Below are positions 13,387 through 25,999 of a DNA stretch of 64,000 nt, piece after piece. The notes beneath the pieces were generated by a model. That model was not told the DNA's origin. It made no database searches and saw only the letters and a list, made by a program, of their open reading frames with translations. Positions within the stretch are counted from its first letter, which is position 1. Every line of letters begins with the position of its first letter. Source of the stretch: Vanilla planifolia (lineage: Eukaryota > Streptophyta > Magnoliopsida > Asparagales > Orchidaceae); contig CM043865.1 of NCBI GenBank assembly GCA_023846275.1, positions 30,981,912 to 31,045,911 on the forward strand, read 5' to 3'. Position numbers and translations under genes: made by a program.

Positions 13387-13403
13387 AACTGAGCTACTCC
13401 AGC
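13330..13403 (-). tRNA. tRNA-Asn (anticodon GTT)
   Basis: On the minus strand the gene starts GCTGGAGTAGCTCAGTTGG. It folds into a complete cloverleaf: acceptor stem GCTGGAG/CTCTAGC with one G-T pair, discriminator G at 13330, anticodon stem TGTGG/CCACA, loop CTGTTAA with anticodon GTT at 13367-13369 of the + strand. The A box (TAGCTCAGTTGG) and B box (GGTTCAAGCC) are intact and there is no intron. It looks like a functional nuclear tRNA. Confidence 0.97.
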
Positions 13404-14681
13404 TCATTATTTTTTAAATGAAACATATATAAATAAAACATTTATCTTCAAGCACTTCAGTATAGACATAGAAATACTTTTTGCCAAATAAACTACACAA
13501 AATAAAGGGATAAAACAAAAAACACACACAATAAAAGATAATAAAAAATATTTTAATGGGCCGCAATCTAAAAAAAAATAGAGTTCTAATATAGCTTTTA
13601 TAGTCATAAAAAATACTTTATTGACAAAATAACTATTATTGATGTGAACACTATGAAAAACAAGCAATAAGTTATAATGTATAAGAAAACTAAAATGTTC
13701 ATATTCTAGTAAACGTACCCAAAATCAAGTAAGGTTTTTTTAATAGAAGTCTTATTTTTGTAAATGCAAAATAGTTGATGTAATATGTCAAGTGAATTTA
13801 ACTAGTCAATTGGATAAGTGGAAAATTAAAAAACTTTTAGAAGTGACATCATAATCAATATTAAATTCCCTAATTTAAATTATAGTTTAAGAGCTAACAT
13901 TAACTAATCAAAACTTTTTTGATTTTTTATAACAATACTCAAGGACTTTCAAACTCTAGAAATTTAAGTATCCTAAAATTTATATAATAGTAAAAAGTTT
14001 ACTCATATTTCATTATTTTTTTAATTAATTTTGTTATTTATCAATGTTAATTTTATTGTATGATATATTGAGTAGCTTAAGAAAGATAAGAGAAGTGGAT
14101 TATACAAGACGATAAAATATATAATATCAGTATAATATGTTTTAAACATATAATTTCTACAAAGTATGATAATCATAAAATATGATATTGATGATCGTAT
14201 TATATGATCAATATTAAATAATGGATCATATGGTGGATCATATATTGAATCATATAAGTCAATTAAAAGAAAAAAGTATCATACTAGATAATCTTAATAA
14301 TCATATCATATGATAAGTTAAAGAATAGTATAATAATGAAGAGACTTACTAATCATATTGTACAATTGAAAAGTCATACAAATACAATATGTAATAATGA
14401 TTTAAGGATTAATAAAAGATCATTGGGAATTAAAGTAATTTAGAATAGTTGATAAATATGTCATTATATCAATTTATATTTTAAGTATTATATACTTATG
14501 ATATTATAGGAATCTTTAAAGAAAAAGAAAATAATGAAGGATTTTTTATATTATATTCAAATAAGTAAATTTGATAATTATGATATAAACATATTATTAA
14601 ATTAATTGTAGATTAATTATAAATATAAAATATTTTATTATTATTTATTATTATGTATATTAATACTTGGTATAATTAATA

Positions 14682-15605
14682 AATGAAAATTAGATGTATT
14701 ATATTAAATAATAGATTATATATCACTATAGATGATTATTTATCTACTTGACATATATTTGATATAAATGCAAATATGATACTTGAAAAATAAAATAAAA
14801 AATGGAAATGAAAAATATTTTTCATGAGACATTTTTCTTAATACAAGACTTTAGGCCTAATGACCAATCAAGGGTATAAGTTAGAATATCATATATATCT
14901 AGTATTTGCAATAATCTCATATATGACACTAGATCTAGTGATAAACCACAGGATATAAATTTGGATACTATACTTATCTAGTGGTATCATGACATCATTA
15001 TACTACATTAAACTTAGTGATGAAATAAAGCGTATAAGTTTGGAAGCCATGCTGATCTTGTTGGCATCATACCCTCATTATATATATGACATTTGACCCC
15101 ATAATGAACCACAAGGTATGCATCAAGATATCATATATCTAATGATAAATTCCAACAAGTGTTATTCAACATAGAGATTATAAAAATTAAATATAAAAGA
15201 TAATGAAAAAAGTAGATATATTATTTAAGAATGAGATCATTTTATTAGTTTTACATGTGATATCTCCTATAGATATTTTATTTTTTTATTTTATTTGTTA
15301 AGCTCTTTAGAATATTATTAGATTTTAGATCACAAATAATGCATGTTTGTACCAAAAAGATTGGGATACTAATGCTTTGGAGGAGAACTGTGATGTAATC
15401 TATGATATGCTAATGCATAAGAGAGGGTGAATTATGCTTTTAATCTTTTTATTATTTCAAAAATTATTTTTAAATTAAAATTTAATAATTATAAAATTAT
15501 TGGTTTAATAATTTTATTAAATAAAAATTAGATATATTATTTTAAATAATGGGTTATATATCATTATAGATGATTATTTATCTACTCCACATTTATTTGA
15601 TATAT
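14682..15605. repeat. dispersed ~85-bp direct repeat flanking the minisatellite
   Basis: The stretch at about 14682-14767 recurs at about 15521-15605, roughly 840 bp downstream. The copies share long runs such as ATAGATGATTATTTATCTAC and ATTTGATATA. Similarity seems to extend weakly leftwards (from about 14600 and 15470). This could be the ends of a small terminal-repeat element or a segmental duplication. Confidence 0.65.
14851..15145. repeat. diverged ~80-bp minisatellite, 3-4 copies
   Basis: Units start at about 14851, 14929, 15008 and 15092 (lengths 78, 79, 84 and a partial). Each has the order: CT(A)ATGA-type start, 'aaccA..GGTATA' block, 'tatcta' block, 'CATC/CTCAT' block and TATATGACA-like end. 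The copies differ at many sites, so the array is old. Such arrays often lie inside plant LTRs, but no LTR ends are evident here. Confidence 0.7.
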
Positions 15606-16058
15606 GAGAGATAAACTATAAAAGAAAGAGGTAACTATTAAAGACAAGACTAAGGTTATTGTTAAGAGTATATAATCAATTTCATCATTATAAAAAATTA
15701 TAAAAATATAAGATTTTTCTTTAGAAGATTAATATAATTAGAATATGTACATTTAAAGTAAGAATTTATCTATGTATTTGCAAAACTCCTTCAATGGTAT
15801 AATAAAAATTATATAAATTATACATCCTTTTTTATGATGGTAAAGGAAGAAAATGATTATAGTTTAGATAAAATTTAGGTTAGTCATAAAGTGAGAGAGA
15901 GCATGTAATAAAAGAGAGCATGAAGTAAGGGAGAACATATATATTTGATGTTTATTTGTTATATTTTTACTTGTTATATCATTTCTTAAATATATACTTT
16001 TAATTATTATATTTTTATATAAATATTTATGTCATTATCTTCAAAAGAGAGAGATTAT

Positions 16059-18177
16059 TGAGTTACTATTGTGTTTGATAAGTCAAGTCTTAAATATATA
16101 GTATTTTATTCTAATAGACTTGTTTAATATAAAATAGATTTACATGTAAAGAACAAATAATGTGCTTTTGAAGATGATGAACTAGTGATCTTCCAAGTAC
16201 CTTAGAATGTTCAACAAACTTTAAAGATTGAAGAATATACATCTGTTTAGATAAGATTGTATTTTTACTGTGAAATAGAATATTACATTATTAATTTTAA
16301 GATAATATTTTTTGTATTAATTTCAAATTATATTTAGGCATCCAAATTGTTTAATTATCTTTTTGATTTAGCAAATGAATTGGATTTAATTTTTTAAACT
16401 CTCAATTCTTTTCTTGGTTCAAATCTTAAACTATTCATTGATTTAAGTAACATAATTTTATTTTAAAATCATTCTTGGTTAAATCATAATTTTATATTTT
16501 TGTCAAATTCTATATTAGATTGATTGTTAAATCTTGATTACATCAAAAAAAATTCTATTAAAATTTATATAATTAAATAAATAAATAAAATTTTATGCCA
16601 CATCCCATGGTGTGCCCGAATGCAAAGATCTCAGGATAAGCTTAAACCCGAGCATCAGGTCAACAAAACTAATCAAAACCATATCGAGTCGACTTGTTCT
16701 TGTTCAAGGCAAATTCCTAAACTGGATGGGCAAGGCATTGGATTGAACAAGGCAACATTCGAATCAAATATAAGTATGGGTCATATCAAAACAAATAAAC
16801 TTGTATGTTACAAATATGTCCCTGGTGATTAAATCTCGAGTGCATAATGAGGGAGCCAGCCTCAATTAGGCTCACAACTTATTTCTTGACAAATGGCTAT
16901 AAAGCACAAATAAGATTCCCTTCTTGCAATGTAGGACTATGTCCCTTGTGATTATCTTCATCCAAAATTGACAGTGCTCAGCACCATTCGATAATGCATT
17001 TTTGCGATTGCATAGTGGAGATCGTCTTCACTTTAAATAATGATCTTAATAGATCCAACTATCCATTTGATAAATCGATCAGACAGTTACTGCTTCATTC
17101 ATTGTAACTGATTGATCCATCTAACGATCGTGAACTCATCTGACTTTATTGGATGACTCCTTTTATTTTTGTTGTTTGAAATAATCTATCTTTGATTTGA
17201 TGACCTAAATCTCTCCTGTTTGAATACTATGATCTATATTTAATCCTAATTTTATTTTTAATTAATCGAATGATCCAAATCTCATCTAACTTGATCAAAT
17301 GGCTCTGATCTAATCCAGCTTGATCCAATTGTCCAAAACTCATCCATCTTTACAGCATTTGATCTGACGATCAAGAGCTCATTATTATTAATCCAATAGT
17401 TCGAGTTAATCCTGCATAATGAATAAATAATTAACTATTATATATGTCATTGTAGTAGTTATTTTAGAATATTTTTTGAGCCATTCAAAAAAACATTTTA
17501 GTTTGTTTGGAAGAAGCTTTTCAAATAACTTTTACTTAACTTTTTAATGGCTATGACAAATATTTTTCTATAAATACCTAATTATTATGAATGAAATGAC
17601 TAAAGAATGTGAGCAAGATTTTAACACCTCAATGAAGAGCTATCTCATATTCTACTAACATAAACTTCTTCGAGCAGCACCTACGACGCATAACTACTGA
17701 AAATTCCAAATTATTCTAGCTAAGCTTAATTCTTCCAAGCTTTCATTTTCTCAATTCTCTTCATAATTTTGAACTTTTTGTGTCTTTTTTATATTTATCA
17801 ATAAGCATAAGAAAATTTATATGATTTTATTGAAAATTTATTTCTTACTGTATTTTGGTTTTTCTTTTGGGTTGAGCAGCCCGACATTTGTGAAAGCCCT
17901 AGTTTGATTTGATCTCGTAAAAAAACTGAGTTGGAGTTGAGCTCCTAAAATTCCGGGTTATCGTTAGCCCACAAAAGCTAGTAGGTTGGAGGTGAATCAT
18001 AAAAAAATATCAAGTATGTTGGAAGGGAACTGTAAAGAAAAACCTAAAGTTGTAACCTTTTTATTAATGGAGTTTTGTCTTGACCTCAATTTCACTTCAA
18101 ACAAAATAACAAAGCAAAATAGTTTAAAGATACAATTCACCCCCCACTTGTGGGATTTGTATACTCGTTTCACTTCA
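16059..18177. mobile_element. old LTR copy of the 1286-3229 Copia-type family
   Basis: A more decayed relative of the first LTR in the same orientation. Matching landmarks occur in the same order: TTGTGTTTGATAAGTCAAG near the left end, the block around 16825-16950 (GGGAGCCAGCC, then TGTAGGACTATGTCCC), decayed ATCCAA-type repeats at 17040-17410, the segment around 17880-18060, then ATTCACCCCCCACTTGTGGG and a matching CACTTCA right end. CpG sites present in the first copy are largely lost here, which suggests greater age. The flanking 5-mers (ATTAT, AACAT) do not match exactly, so the left end is approximate. Confidence 0.65.
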
Positions 18178-19532
18178 AACATTGCTCCAACAAAGACATC
18201 AAAATTTGGATTTTAATTTTTTATTTTACATATTCTCTTCTCAAAATATTAATGTAATAATGTTAAAATCAATTTTTTCTAACTCCTAAAGCTCCTCTAT
18301 TTATGTTAGAATATTTAAAATTAAAATAATTTTTTAAACTACAAAAACATCCCCAAAATAGTCGTTAACATTTCAATATTCAACACAAACACAAATATCT
18401 TTCTGAAATGCTAATTACAAGTGGGAATAGTGATCGTCATCCAATCTGGGAGGATGACACAACAACCTCCTGATCAAAATACATAATAAATGGTTAAGAA
18501 GTAATCTAAATAGGATTTGATCTAAGTAGTTAGATTTTGCATGTTGGAGAGACATCATAAAGGTAGAGATGATCACAATAATTCGATCAAGCTTTACAGA
18601 TAAACAACTAAATGAAATGTATTATTCACAAATATAGAGAAGATCTCAGCCATTTGATCATATTTACAAATAGATGGTAATATGAAAAGTATAATTCAAA
18701 ATGTAAAAGCTGATCTCATCTGTTCGATTAAGCTTATTAGATGAACAAGTTGATGGAATCTACTGTTAACAAAAGTGGGCATGATCTGAATCATTCAATC
18801 ACGAAAAAGCATAATCAAACAATGCTAAGTCCTAATGGAGACTTATTCCTTACTCGATTCGGTTCACCCTGTCTTTTGACATGCGATTCCCAAGGCCGAT
18901 TGCCTAACATTTCAAGCCACTTGGCCCAAGCCTTTGGGCTTGGTCGTGTGTTGGATTCTTTGGACTAATTTTTTATTTTCTTTTTTAAAATCATCATTTA
19001 TATATTAATTATTATTTAAATAATTTTAAAATATTTTTATATCTATTAAAATAATAAAATATTTTTATAACTATTAAAATAATAACACATAATAAATCAA
19101 TAATAATATATGTAAATGAATGATATTATGCAACTTAATTGTATCATATAAAACCAAGTGATAAGATAAACAATTAAATTGGTAAATATTTTAAAGATGA
19201 ACTTTTGATGATAGCTACTCTACCAAGAGTTTGATCAATGGCTCCTTGATATATCATTCAAGTCATAGCTAGAGTATAGCTACCAACATTACTTGATATT
19301 GCTTCACTTATAGATTACTCTATGAGACATCTAATCAAAGTTATCTAATTGATTGATCTTATAAAAATTTAAGATGCAAGACCTAAAATATACTCGAGAA
19401 AAATATTAGAGAAACTAATACAATAATTTTTTTTGGCATCAAACAAGTAGTGTTATGACCAAAGGTACAACAAACCCTACTTCTAATATATAAGAATGGA
19501 TGGTGTTTTGTATGGGAGGGACTCACTGAGGA
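18178..19532. other. spacer with a possible antisense LTR-like fragment
   Basis: From about 18400 to 18970 the minus strand has TGATCAAATGGCTGAGATC and similar strings recalling the repeated 'GATCAAATGG' part of the LTR at 16059-18177, so an inverted, heavily decayed fragment is possible. The last part (18971-19532) is AT-rich without recognisable features. No gene called. Confidence 0.35.
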
Positions 19533-20395
19533 TGTTACACCCCATTTTTCCTAGGCTGATTTTTGGCATACATTTTTTTTTTACATATAGACAGCTCAGA
19601 TCGTCCCATACCAACCTGAGTAGCCTACGAAAAACATAGGATATAACACATCATTACACACCTAGTTTCCTTAACAATGTGGATCCCATCTCCCGGGTAC
19701 ACTGTCAAATCAGGATTCATGACTCCTGAATTAACAGATGGACTCGCGCAATGTTACTCCTACTAGACCCAATACTCCTATCCCATACCGATAGGAGAAC
19801 CGATCTAATAGAAGTCTGAACCCCCATGGTAAGTTCCATAGTCATGTAATGACCTCACCATCAAAAAAAGATATATAACATCCACAGAATAAATATATAT
19901 AAATATGGCACTCCACACACCATAGCACCAAAACAATAAGTAAGACAGTGAATGGAAACTACATCACAAGAATAAGATCCAAGTCCAACAAGTGCAACAT
20001 CATCCAACCAGATACATAAGTCAGATTCATCCTCACATAATACCTGACATAAGAATAATAGTCTCACTGAATACATCCAATAGCATCAATCACACTAACC
20101 AAAATGTCTCAGAAATCACAGATCAGATATCCTCCACTAGCCTGCTGACCACGATCCCACCTAATCTGGGTGGCGTCAAGTCTGCCGAGCTGCTGGAAAA
20201 ATATAGATAATAAAGGAATGAGCTACGCCCAGTAGGAAAGACAGCTAGTAAAACTCACATGCAAGAGAAGGATAATAGCAAGAGTATAGGAATACAACAT
20301 AACAATGTATGGTGGAAAGGCACTCTCAGTTCCAGACTCTGACCAACCACAGTCACCCCAGTCACACCAGAGTAGCTCTCCTCTGGGCTTCCAGG

Positions 20396-20670
20396 TAGCA
20401 TGCCAGTGGGATCGCCCATCTCGAAACATGCATGGCGCTTAGGCAAAGCATGCCAGTGGGATTGCCCATCTCGAAACACGCATCATAACGCCTAGCACCC
20501 GACACCTCAGCGTCTATGTAGCATGCCAATGGGATTGCCCATCTCGAAACACGCATGGCGCCTAGGCAAAGCATGCCAGTGGGATTGCCCAACTCGAAAC
20601 ACGCATCACAACCTAGCCTGGGGTTCCAGGTAGCATGCCAGTGGGATACGCCCACTCGAAACACGCATAG
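20396..20670. repeat. five-copy minisatellite in the Gypsy-type LTR
   Basis: The core GCATGCCAGTGGGAT, followed by CGCCCATCTCGAAACA-like sequence, occurs at about 20399, 20448, 20521, 20569 and 20633. Spacings alternate short and long (49, 73, 48, 64), as if a two-unit block had been duplicated. Short open frames on the minus strand here are products of the repeat and not genes. Confidence 0.88.
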
Positions 20671-21212
20671 CGCCTACCAGTCACATGTATACTGTGGAAG
20701 CTAAGTCTGAACCGCACAGTTACCTACCACAACTACCCTAAAACATCATATAGGGTCTATAGTAGTCCGGTCCAATATGTCAATCCGTGAAATATGCCAA
20801 CATCGAGTAAATTGACTCAATCCATGCCATTGTCGTCCAAGCAACACAACTGTAACAGTTACTGACTGTTTTGGTAGCATCCATGTACCATACCTCTGTC
20901 TGACTGTTTCAACTGTACTGTCATCACAGACAACATTTTTCCTTACTTCAGGAAATTTTTCTCTACATACGGATCTCCAGAACTTTCGAGATCGCTCAAA
21001 TCCCAATTTCTCTTTTTCTGCATTTTTTTTCAGAATTTAAAATCCTGAAATTCTAATTACTGCATTTTTTTCAAATTCCAAAAAAAATCAAATTCTGCCC
21101 TTTCTCAATTTTTCGAAATTCGGAATAAATTTCCGAATTAAAATTTAAATTCACATATATCCATTTTCCGAAAATTCGGATAAATTTCCGAATTAATTTT
21201 CCTCCGCCCGTT

Positions 21213-21330
21213 CGTCCGCGCCGAATCCCGCTGAACCGGGTTTTCGCTGCCGGTTCGGCTTTCGCGCCATTCGTCTGCGCTGAATTCCGCTGAACCGGTT
21301 TTCGCTGCCGGTTCGGCCTTCGCGCTGAAC
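21213..21330. repeat. 59-bp tandem duplication in the Gypsy-type LTR
   Basis: The segment starting CGTCCGCGCCGAATCCCGC at 21213 recurs at 21272 as CGTCTGCGCTGAATTCCGC. Both are followed by GCTGAACCGG, TTTTCGCTGCCGGTTCGGC. The differences are almost all C-to-T transitions, as expected of methylated repeats. Confidence 0.88.
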
Positions 21331-22601
21331 CGAGAACCCACCGGCCGAATAATTAATCCAATTTCCAGCCGACATTTAACATTTAAATTATTAATAAATA
21401 TTGAATAATTACCATTACTTAATTAACTAAACCGAAATTAATCTAATCCATCTCCTTCCTCCGCCCGGCGCCCGCGAAACCCTAGCCGACGATTCCTCCG
21501 GGAAAATTCCGTTTTCCCCCGTCGATTTCCGGTGGCCGAGATCAAAGAGAAACAAAATTCGATGTTCATATTATCCTAATGTTTCAATAATTGCCACTAA
21601 TTTCTAAGGTTCAATCAAAATTTCAGCCAAAGTTTCATCCGATCCCCATTTTAACAATCTATGAAATTAAACAATTTTCAGCATTTGATACTATCTTAAC
21701 ATGATTAAAGCACATAATCAAATCAACACATGCTTGGTAAAATTTCCAAATTCGGTGGTTATAATTTTCCGAAGAAAAACCCTAAAATGCTAAAATCAAT
21801 AATTTGTATTAATCAATTCCAAAAACCACAATTCGCATGCTCCGGTAGCTATTTGCAAAATAATCCATATTTTAATTTGCTAAATAACTAATTTAAAATC
21901 TGAATTTTCTACCTTTCTTCTCCGGCGACGGTGAAGCTCGCACGCGACCAACCGCTGCTCCTCGCCGAACGAAACCGGTACCAATCGATTCTCCTCGGTC
22001 CCACGAACCTCCAGGTACAAAAAGCCCCTTGATAGGCTGCCGGAAAGTATCGCCGTTCGCCGCGAACACCCCGTCTCCGGCCACCGCTCGAAACCCTAAC
22101 AGTCGAACAAATCCGGTTAAATACCCAGCTTAAACCGGTAATAACCCGTTAAGAACCCATTAAGCGCCGGTTGACCTTCTAATAACGCCGCTTAACCCCG
22201 ATCAGCCGGTTAATCTCCACCGCTGATCTCGTCCGTCCGATCCGCTTATCCGCGGCTTATCCAACCGCACGCGCAAACGCACTCGGCGAACCGCCCCCGC
22301 CTTCGCTGAACCGCTCCGGTCCGGTTCACTCGCCGTAAAAAAAACCAAATTCCGGTTTAAAAATCTAATGGACCGATTTAAATAGATTTTCGAATTTCCA
22401 AAAATCCAATAAATCCAATTAAACAGGGAAAATTACTTAAAAATTTCCTCGGTGCTCCGAAAAATCCCCAGAAAATTTCAGAAATTCCAATAGCATCCAA
22501 TTGAGCTCCTGGCTCATCCTACTGTCGATCTGAAATCATCCAAGCCACAATTGAATTATTGAAGATTAAACGTATAATATTTTAGCGGGTATAATAGAGG
22601 A

Positions 22602-25600
22602 GGACCATGGGCACCTCGCAAAACTGATCGCTGCCTTCCACCGTGGCTGTGCCCACGAGGAGCAGTGGTGGTGGCAGCGCGCTAAAGTTCACTGGGCACA
22701 GGTGGGGACGCCAACACGAGGTTCTTTCACAATATGGCTTCGTCTCGGCCCCATATGAACCGCATCACCATGCTTCGTGGAGATGACGACAGGGTGGCGG
22801 ATTCTCCAGACAGCATCGAGCAGGTCTTAATGGAGTTCTTTGAACGCAAGTGGAGGAGAGGCGACTCCAGGACTATGCCGTAGGTCATCTCACCTCCGAC
22901 GGTTTGTGAATGCTGATGTGGCTTCCATACTGGGTGCCAGGGTCACCGAGGAAGAGATTAATGTGGCTCTGTGGGGTATTAAGAGGAACAGGGCTCCGGG
23001 ATGCTACGGGATCTCGGCGGAATTCCTACACGGCTACTGGACCATTGCACGCCAGGATGTTATCAATGTTGTGATGGCTTTTTTTGAGGACTGCAAGCTC
23101 CAAAACAAGTGGAAGGATACCCTCATCATCCTCATTCCAAAGAAGTAGGGCGCGTGTAAGCCGGAGCACTACCGACCCATTAGTCTCCGCAACACCGTGT
23201 ACAAAGTGGTGGCACGGGTCCTTGTCGGGAGGCTAAAGCCCTTAATGCTTGACCTCATTTCACGGGACCAGGCGGCGTTCATCCACGGACGTAGCATCTT
23301 TGATAATATCAATGTTGCGCAGGAGATGGCTGCAAGGATGCGCACTAGCAAAGGCGCGGCTGGTCTCATGGCTGTAAAGCTCGATATGGAACAGGCCTAT
23401 GACCCGTGTCTACTGGGATTCCTTCTTGAGATGATAATGGTTATGGGATTTCCCCCCATTTGGCAGGACTGGATTGCTGCTTGCATCAGCAGCCCAAGAT
23501 TCAGCGTCCTCTTCAATGGAGTTCATCCTCGTGGGTGGTGGCTCAGTGGGGTCACCGGTAGGGCTGCCCGCTTTCCCCATATCTCTATGTCATGACATTC
23601 GAATATCTCTCGTGCTTGGTGAGGAATCACGAATCCCTGTAGCTTTTGGGGTTCTAGCCGGAGCAGCATGCGCCCTGCATTTCGCATCTCCTCTTTGCTG
23701 ACGACATCCTCCTCTTCGCTCCTGCCTCTCGTATCGCTGCCCGTGCCATCAGGAGCATCATCCGTGAGTCCGAGAAGGCTGTTGGGCTGCAAGTGAATTT
23801 TGCGAAGTCCAGGGTCTTCTTTAGCTATAACTTCAGTAGGAAGAAGTCCAGGATGCTCCTCAAAAAGCTTAGCATGAAGGAAGGCATGTCCTTCACATAC
23901 CTGGGGATCCCCATCACTGCCAAGCCCCTTTCTAAGATTGACCTCAGCTTCCTGCTCCAGAGACTGGATGCCATGCTGATTAATTGGAGAGTCCAACCTC
24001 TTTCGCTGGCGGGCAGGGCCGTTTTGGCAACTTCGGTCCTCAGTGCCATCCCTTGCCACGTGTTGAGGCACTGTGCGGTGCCGGCGGGGATCATTAAGGC
24101 CATGGAGAAGCGCATCAGGAGGTTTCTTTGGGGTGGGACTAACAGCGTGAAGGCCATGCACTACGCGGCCTAGGAGTGCATCACTCTTCCGAAAATCTGC
24201 GGGCAGATTGGGTCTCCGGGACCTCCGGGTTTGGCACCGTGTGCTTCACATGGATGGCTGTAGACGCATCCTCAATCGGGAACCCATCCTTTTGGTGGAT
24301 TTGATGCGAAGAAGATATGTCATGGAGGATCTGCTCATGAAGGCCCCTCACAATGCATCCCCGATATGCAAAATGGTGATGGGGGCAAAGTCGGAGGCCA
24401 TTTCCCTCTTTGTTTGGCGCATTGGGGATGGGCGGACGGTGAGGTTTCTGGAGGACAACTAGTTGGGAGTCCTTCCTTTGAGTTGCTGTCCTACTTTCAT
24501 CAACATGGACTCCCATTGGCCGGCTAGCGTCGCGGAGTGTCTTCTGCCTAGAGGGAATTGGAACTGAGAGGTCATCCGATCTTGGGCGGACGGGGAGCTT
24601 CTAGACCGCATCGTTCATCTTCTGAGAGCCCTGCGGTCCTCCCAAGATGTATTGCTTCGATCCCTTACTGAGAAGCCCCGGGCTGCCTGCGGCCAGATTT
24701 ACTCGAGCATCGTCTACAATGCTCGGAAGGACGACAAGGGTTATGGCAACAGGCCCTTGGAGGAATTCTGTGGCATCTGGAAGCTTAAGGTCACTTCCAG
24801 AGTTCTATTCTTCATGTGGAGGGTCATCGGTGACCACCTCCCGTCAGCGGTGTGGTTGGCCCGCCGAAGGCTTTGCAGTACTTCCTCTTGCCAGCAGGGC
24901 TGCATGGAAGATGAATCCATGCAGCATATTTTCTAGTGTTGCCTAAGAGCTTTGGGCTGACCGCACAGTTCGAGCAGCATTGACCGGGTTGGACCAGTCA
25001 ACTGAGGCCGGTCTACTGTTCATTGATCGGGTCATCCGGTTCGTCGGCTCTCCTGATGCACGTCGTGGTGCCATGCAATTGCATGCAGCCACTATTGCGA
25101 CTACGTTGTACTATATTTGGTCAAAAAGGAATGCTGTCAGACACAACATCCCGGTGCCTCTGCCTTGCTCCACTATCCGGACTTCTTGCTTGAGGTACAT
25201 TCGTCTCTCAACCGGCATCTATCCCTCTCCCCCTGTCAAGCGGGAACCCTGGCAAATCCACAGACTTGCTTGTTACGCATAGTTGGATTCCTCCCCCCCC
25301 CAATAGGATGGATCAAAGTGAATTGCAATGCTGCGGTTGACGATTCTATTGCTGGGCTGGGTATGGTTGTGCGGGATTGCATGGGCAGGCATCTCCTGGT
25401 GGCTGGCAAAAGGATGCTTTCTCAGGCGGTGGACATGATGGAGACCCAGGCTTTGCTTATGGCGCTTGACATGATTAGGGATTTACTTCCCTTGCATCGG
25501 GCCGTGGAACTCCAAACTGACTCGATGCTGGCTATTCAGGAGGTGCGTGAGATGGTGACCCCCTCCCCCTGGGTCGGGTGTCTTCGCAGCGACCATCCGG

Positions 25601-25831
25601 GTACGCTATGGGTCTTGAGGCCGTTCGTTTTTCCCACATTCTCAAAGACCGGAATGCTCCTGCTGATTGGCTGCGTGCCTTAAGGACTTCATATGGGCCC
25701 ATGGGATCCTATCCCTAAGCCCCTGCTCGAGCTTATGTTATCTGACTTCACTTTCGATCCCCTTTGAGGATCCTTTTGTAATTCTGGCTTGACCTTGATA
25801 TAATAGTTATTATATCCTTTTCAAAAAAAAA
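22602..25831 (+). mobile_element. 5'-truncated L1-type LINE
   Basis: A non-LTR retrotransposon remnant. It starts in the linker upstream of the reverse transcriptase (QRAKVHWAQ, then GDANTRFFHN), so the endonuclease and any ORF1 are missing. Reverse transcriptase, zinc-knuckle (zf-RVT) and RNase H parts follow in that order, then a short 3' UTR (about 25680-25822) and a 9-A tail at 25823-25831. I could not find LINE target duplications. The Gypsy-type solo LTR abuts its left edge with GAGGA on both sides. Whether LINE sequence continues left of 19528 is unclear. Confidence 0.9.
22640..25690 (+). pseudogene. decayed LINE ORF2 (RT - zf-RVT - RNase H)
   Basis: The coding sequence runs in several frames. 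A frameshift lies near 22700 (between QRAKVHWAQ and GDANTRFF), a stop after LIILIPKK at 23146-23148, a disrupted stretch around 23400-23690, a stop at 24171-24173, another near 24934-24936 and a frameshift near 25600. Recognisable parts: RT with DQAAFIHGRSIFDNINVAQE (about 23265-23325) and the catalytic FADD box at 23694-23705; zf-RVT with WKLKVTSRVLFFMWRVIGDH (about 24778-24840) and C..GC..ESMQHIF; RNase H with WIKVNCNAAVD (about 25312), where the usual first catalytic Asp is Asn, but with the Glu (METQAL) and second Asp (LQTDSM) retained. Not functional. Confidence 0.88.
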
Positions 25832-25999
25832 CGCTACAAATTATTAAAAAAATAACTAATTTAATTAATAAAATGCACTATAATGAAGTAGACATCAAAT
25901 TTTTCTTATATCGTTTTTATTAATTTATTTAAACAAGGCATATAAAAAAAGTAACGCAATCCTAAAAAGCAATGCTGGATGCGGCAATTTGGGGGCCAA

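Larger units (their letters stand above)
13404..16058. other. very AT-rich spacer with internal repeats
   Basis: No gene supported. The sequence is dominated by A/T with frequent TATAAT/ATATGAT-like strings, and holds the minisatellite at 14851-15145 and the flanking direct repeat listed separately. Confidence 0.5.
19533..22596. mobile_element. solo LTR, probably Gypsy type, with target duplication GAGGA
   Basis: A 3,064-bp fossil LTR. Its ends are TGTTACACCC and GGGTATAATA; the second is the inverted complement of the first apart from two transition differences. The direct 5-bp repeat GAGGA flanks it (19528-19532 and 22597-22601). It contains two internal tandem arrays (20396-20670, 21213-21330) and CpG-rich parts. 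There is no second LTR and no coding region, so it is a solo LTR. TGTTACACCC ends are common among large Gypsy LTRs in plants; that assignment is an inference. It sits directly against, or inside, the LINE that follows, so it is younger than that LINE if inside it. Confidence 0.8.

Noticed and set aside
20223-20664. Cys/His-containing minus-strand frames with repeated MFRxGxSHWHA
   Set aside because: Produced by the minisatellite in the Gypsy-type LTR; the pseudo-motif is repeat structure, not a zinc-finger protein.
20380-20680. CRISPR-like spacing of repeats
   Set aside because: Irregular spacing, plant context and position inside an LTR; it is a minisatellite.
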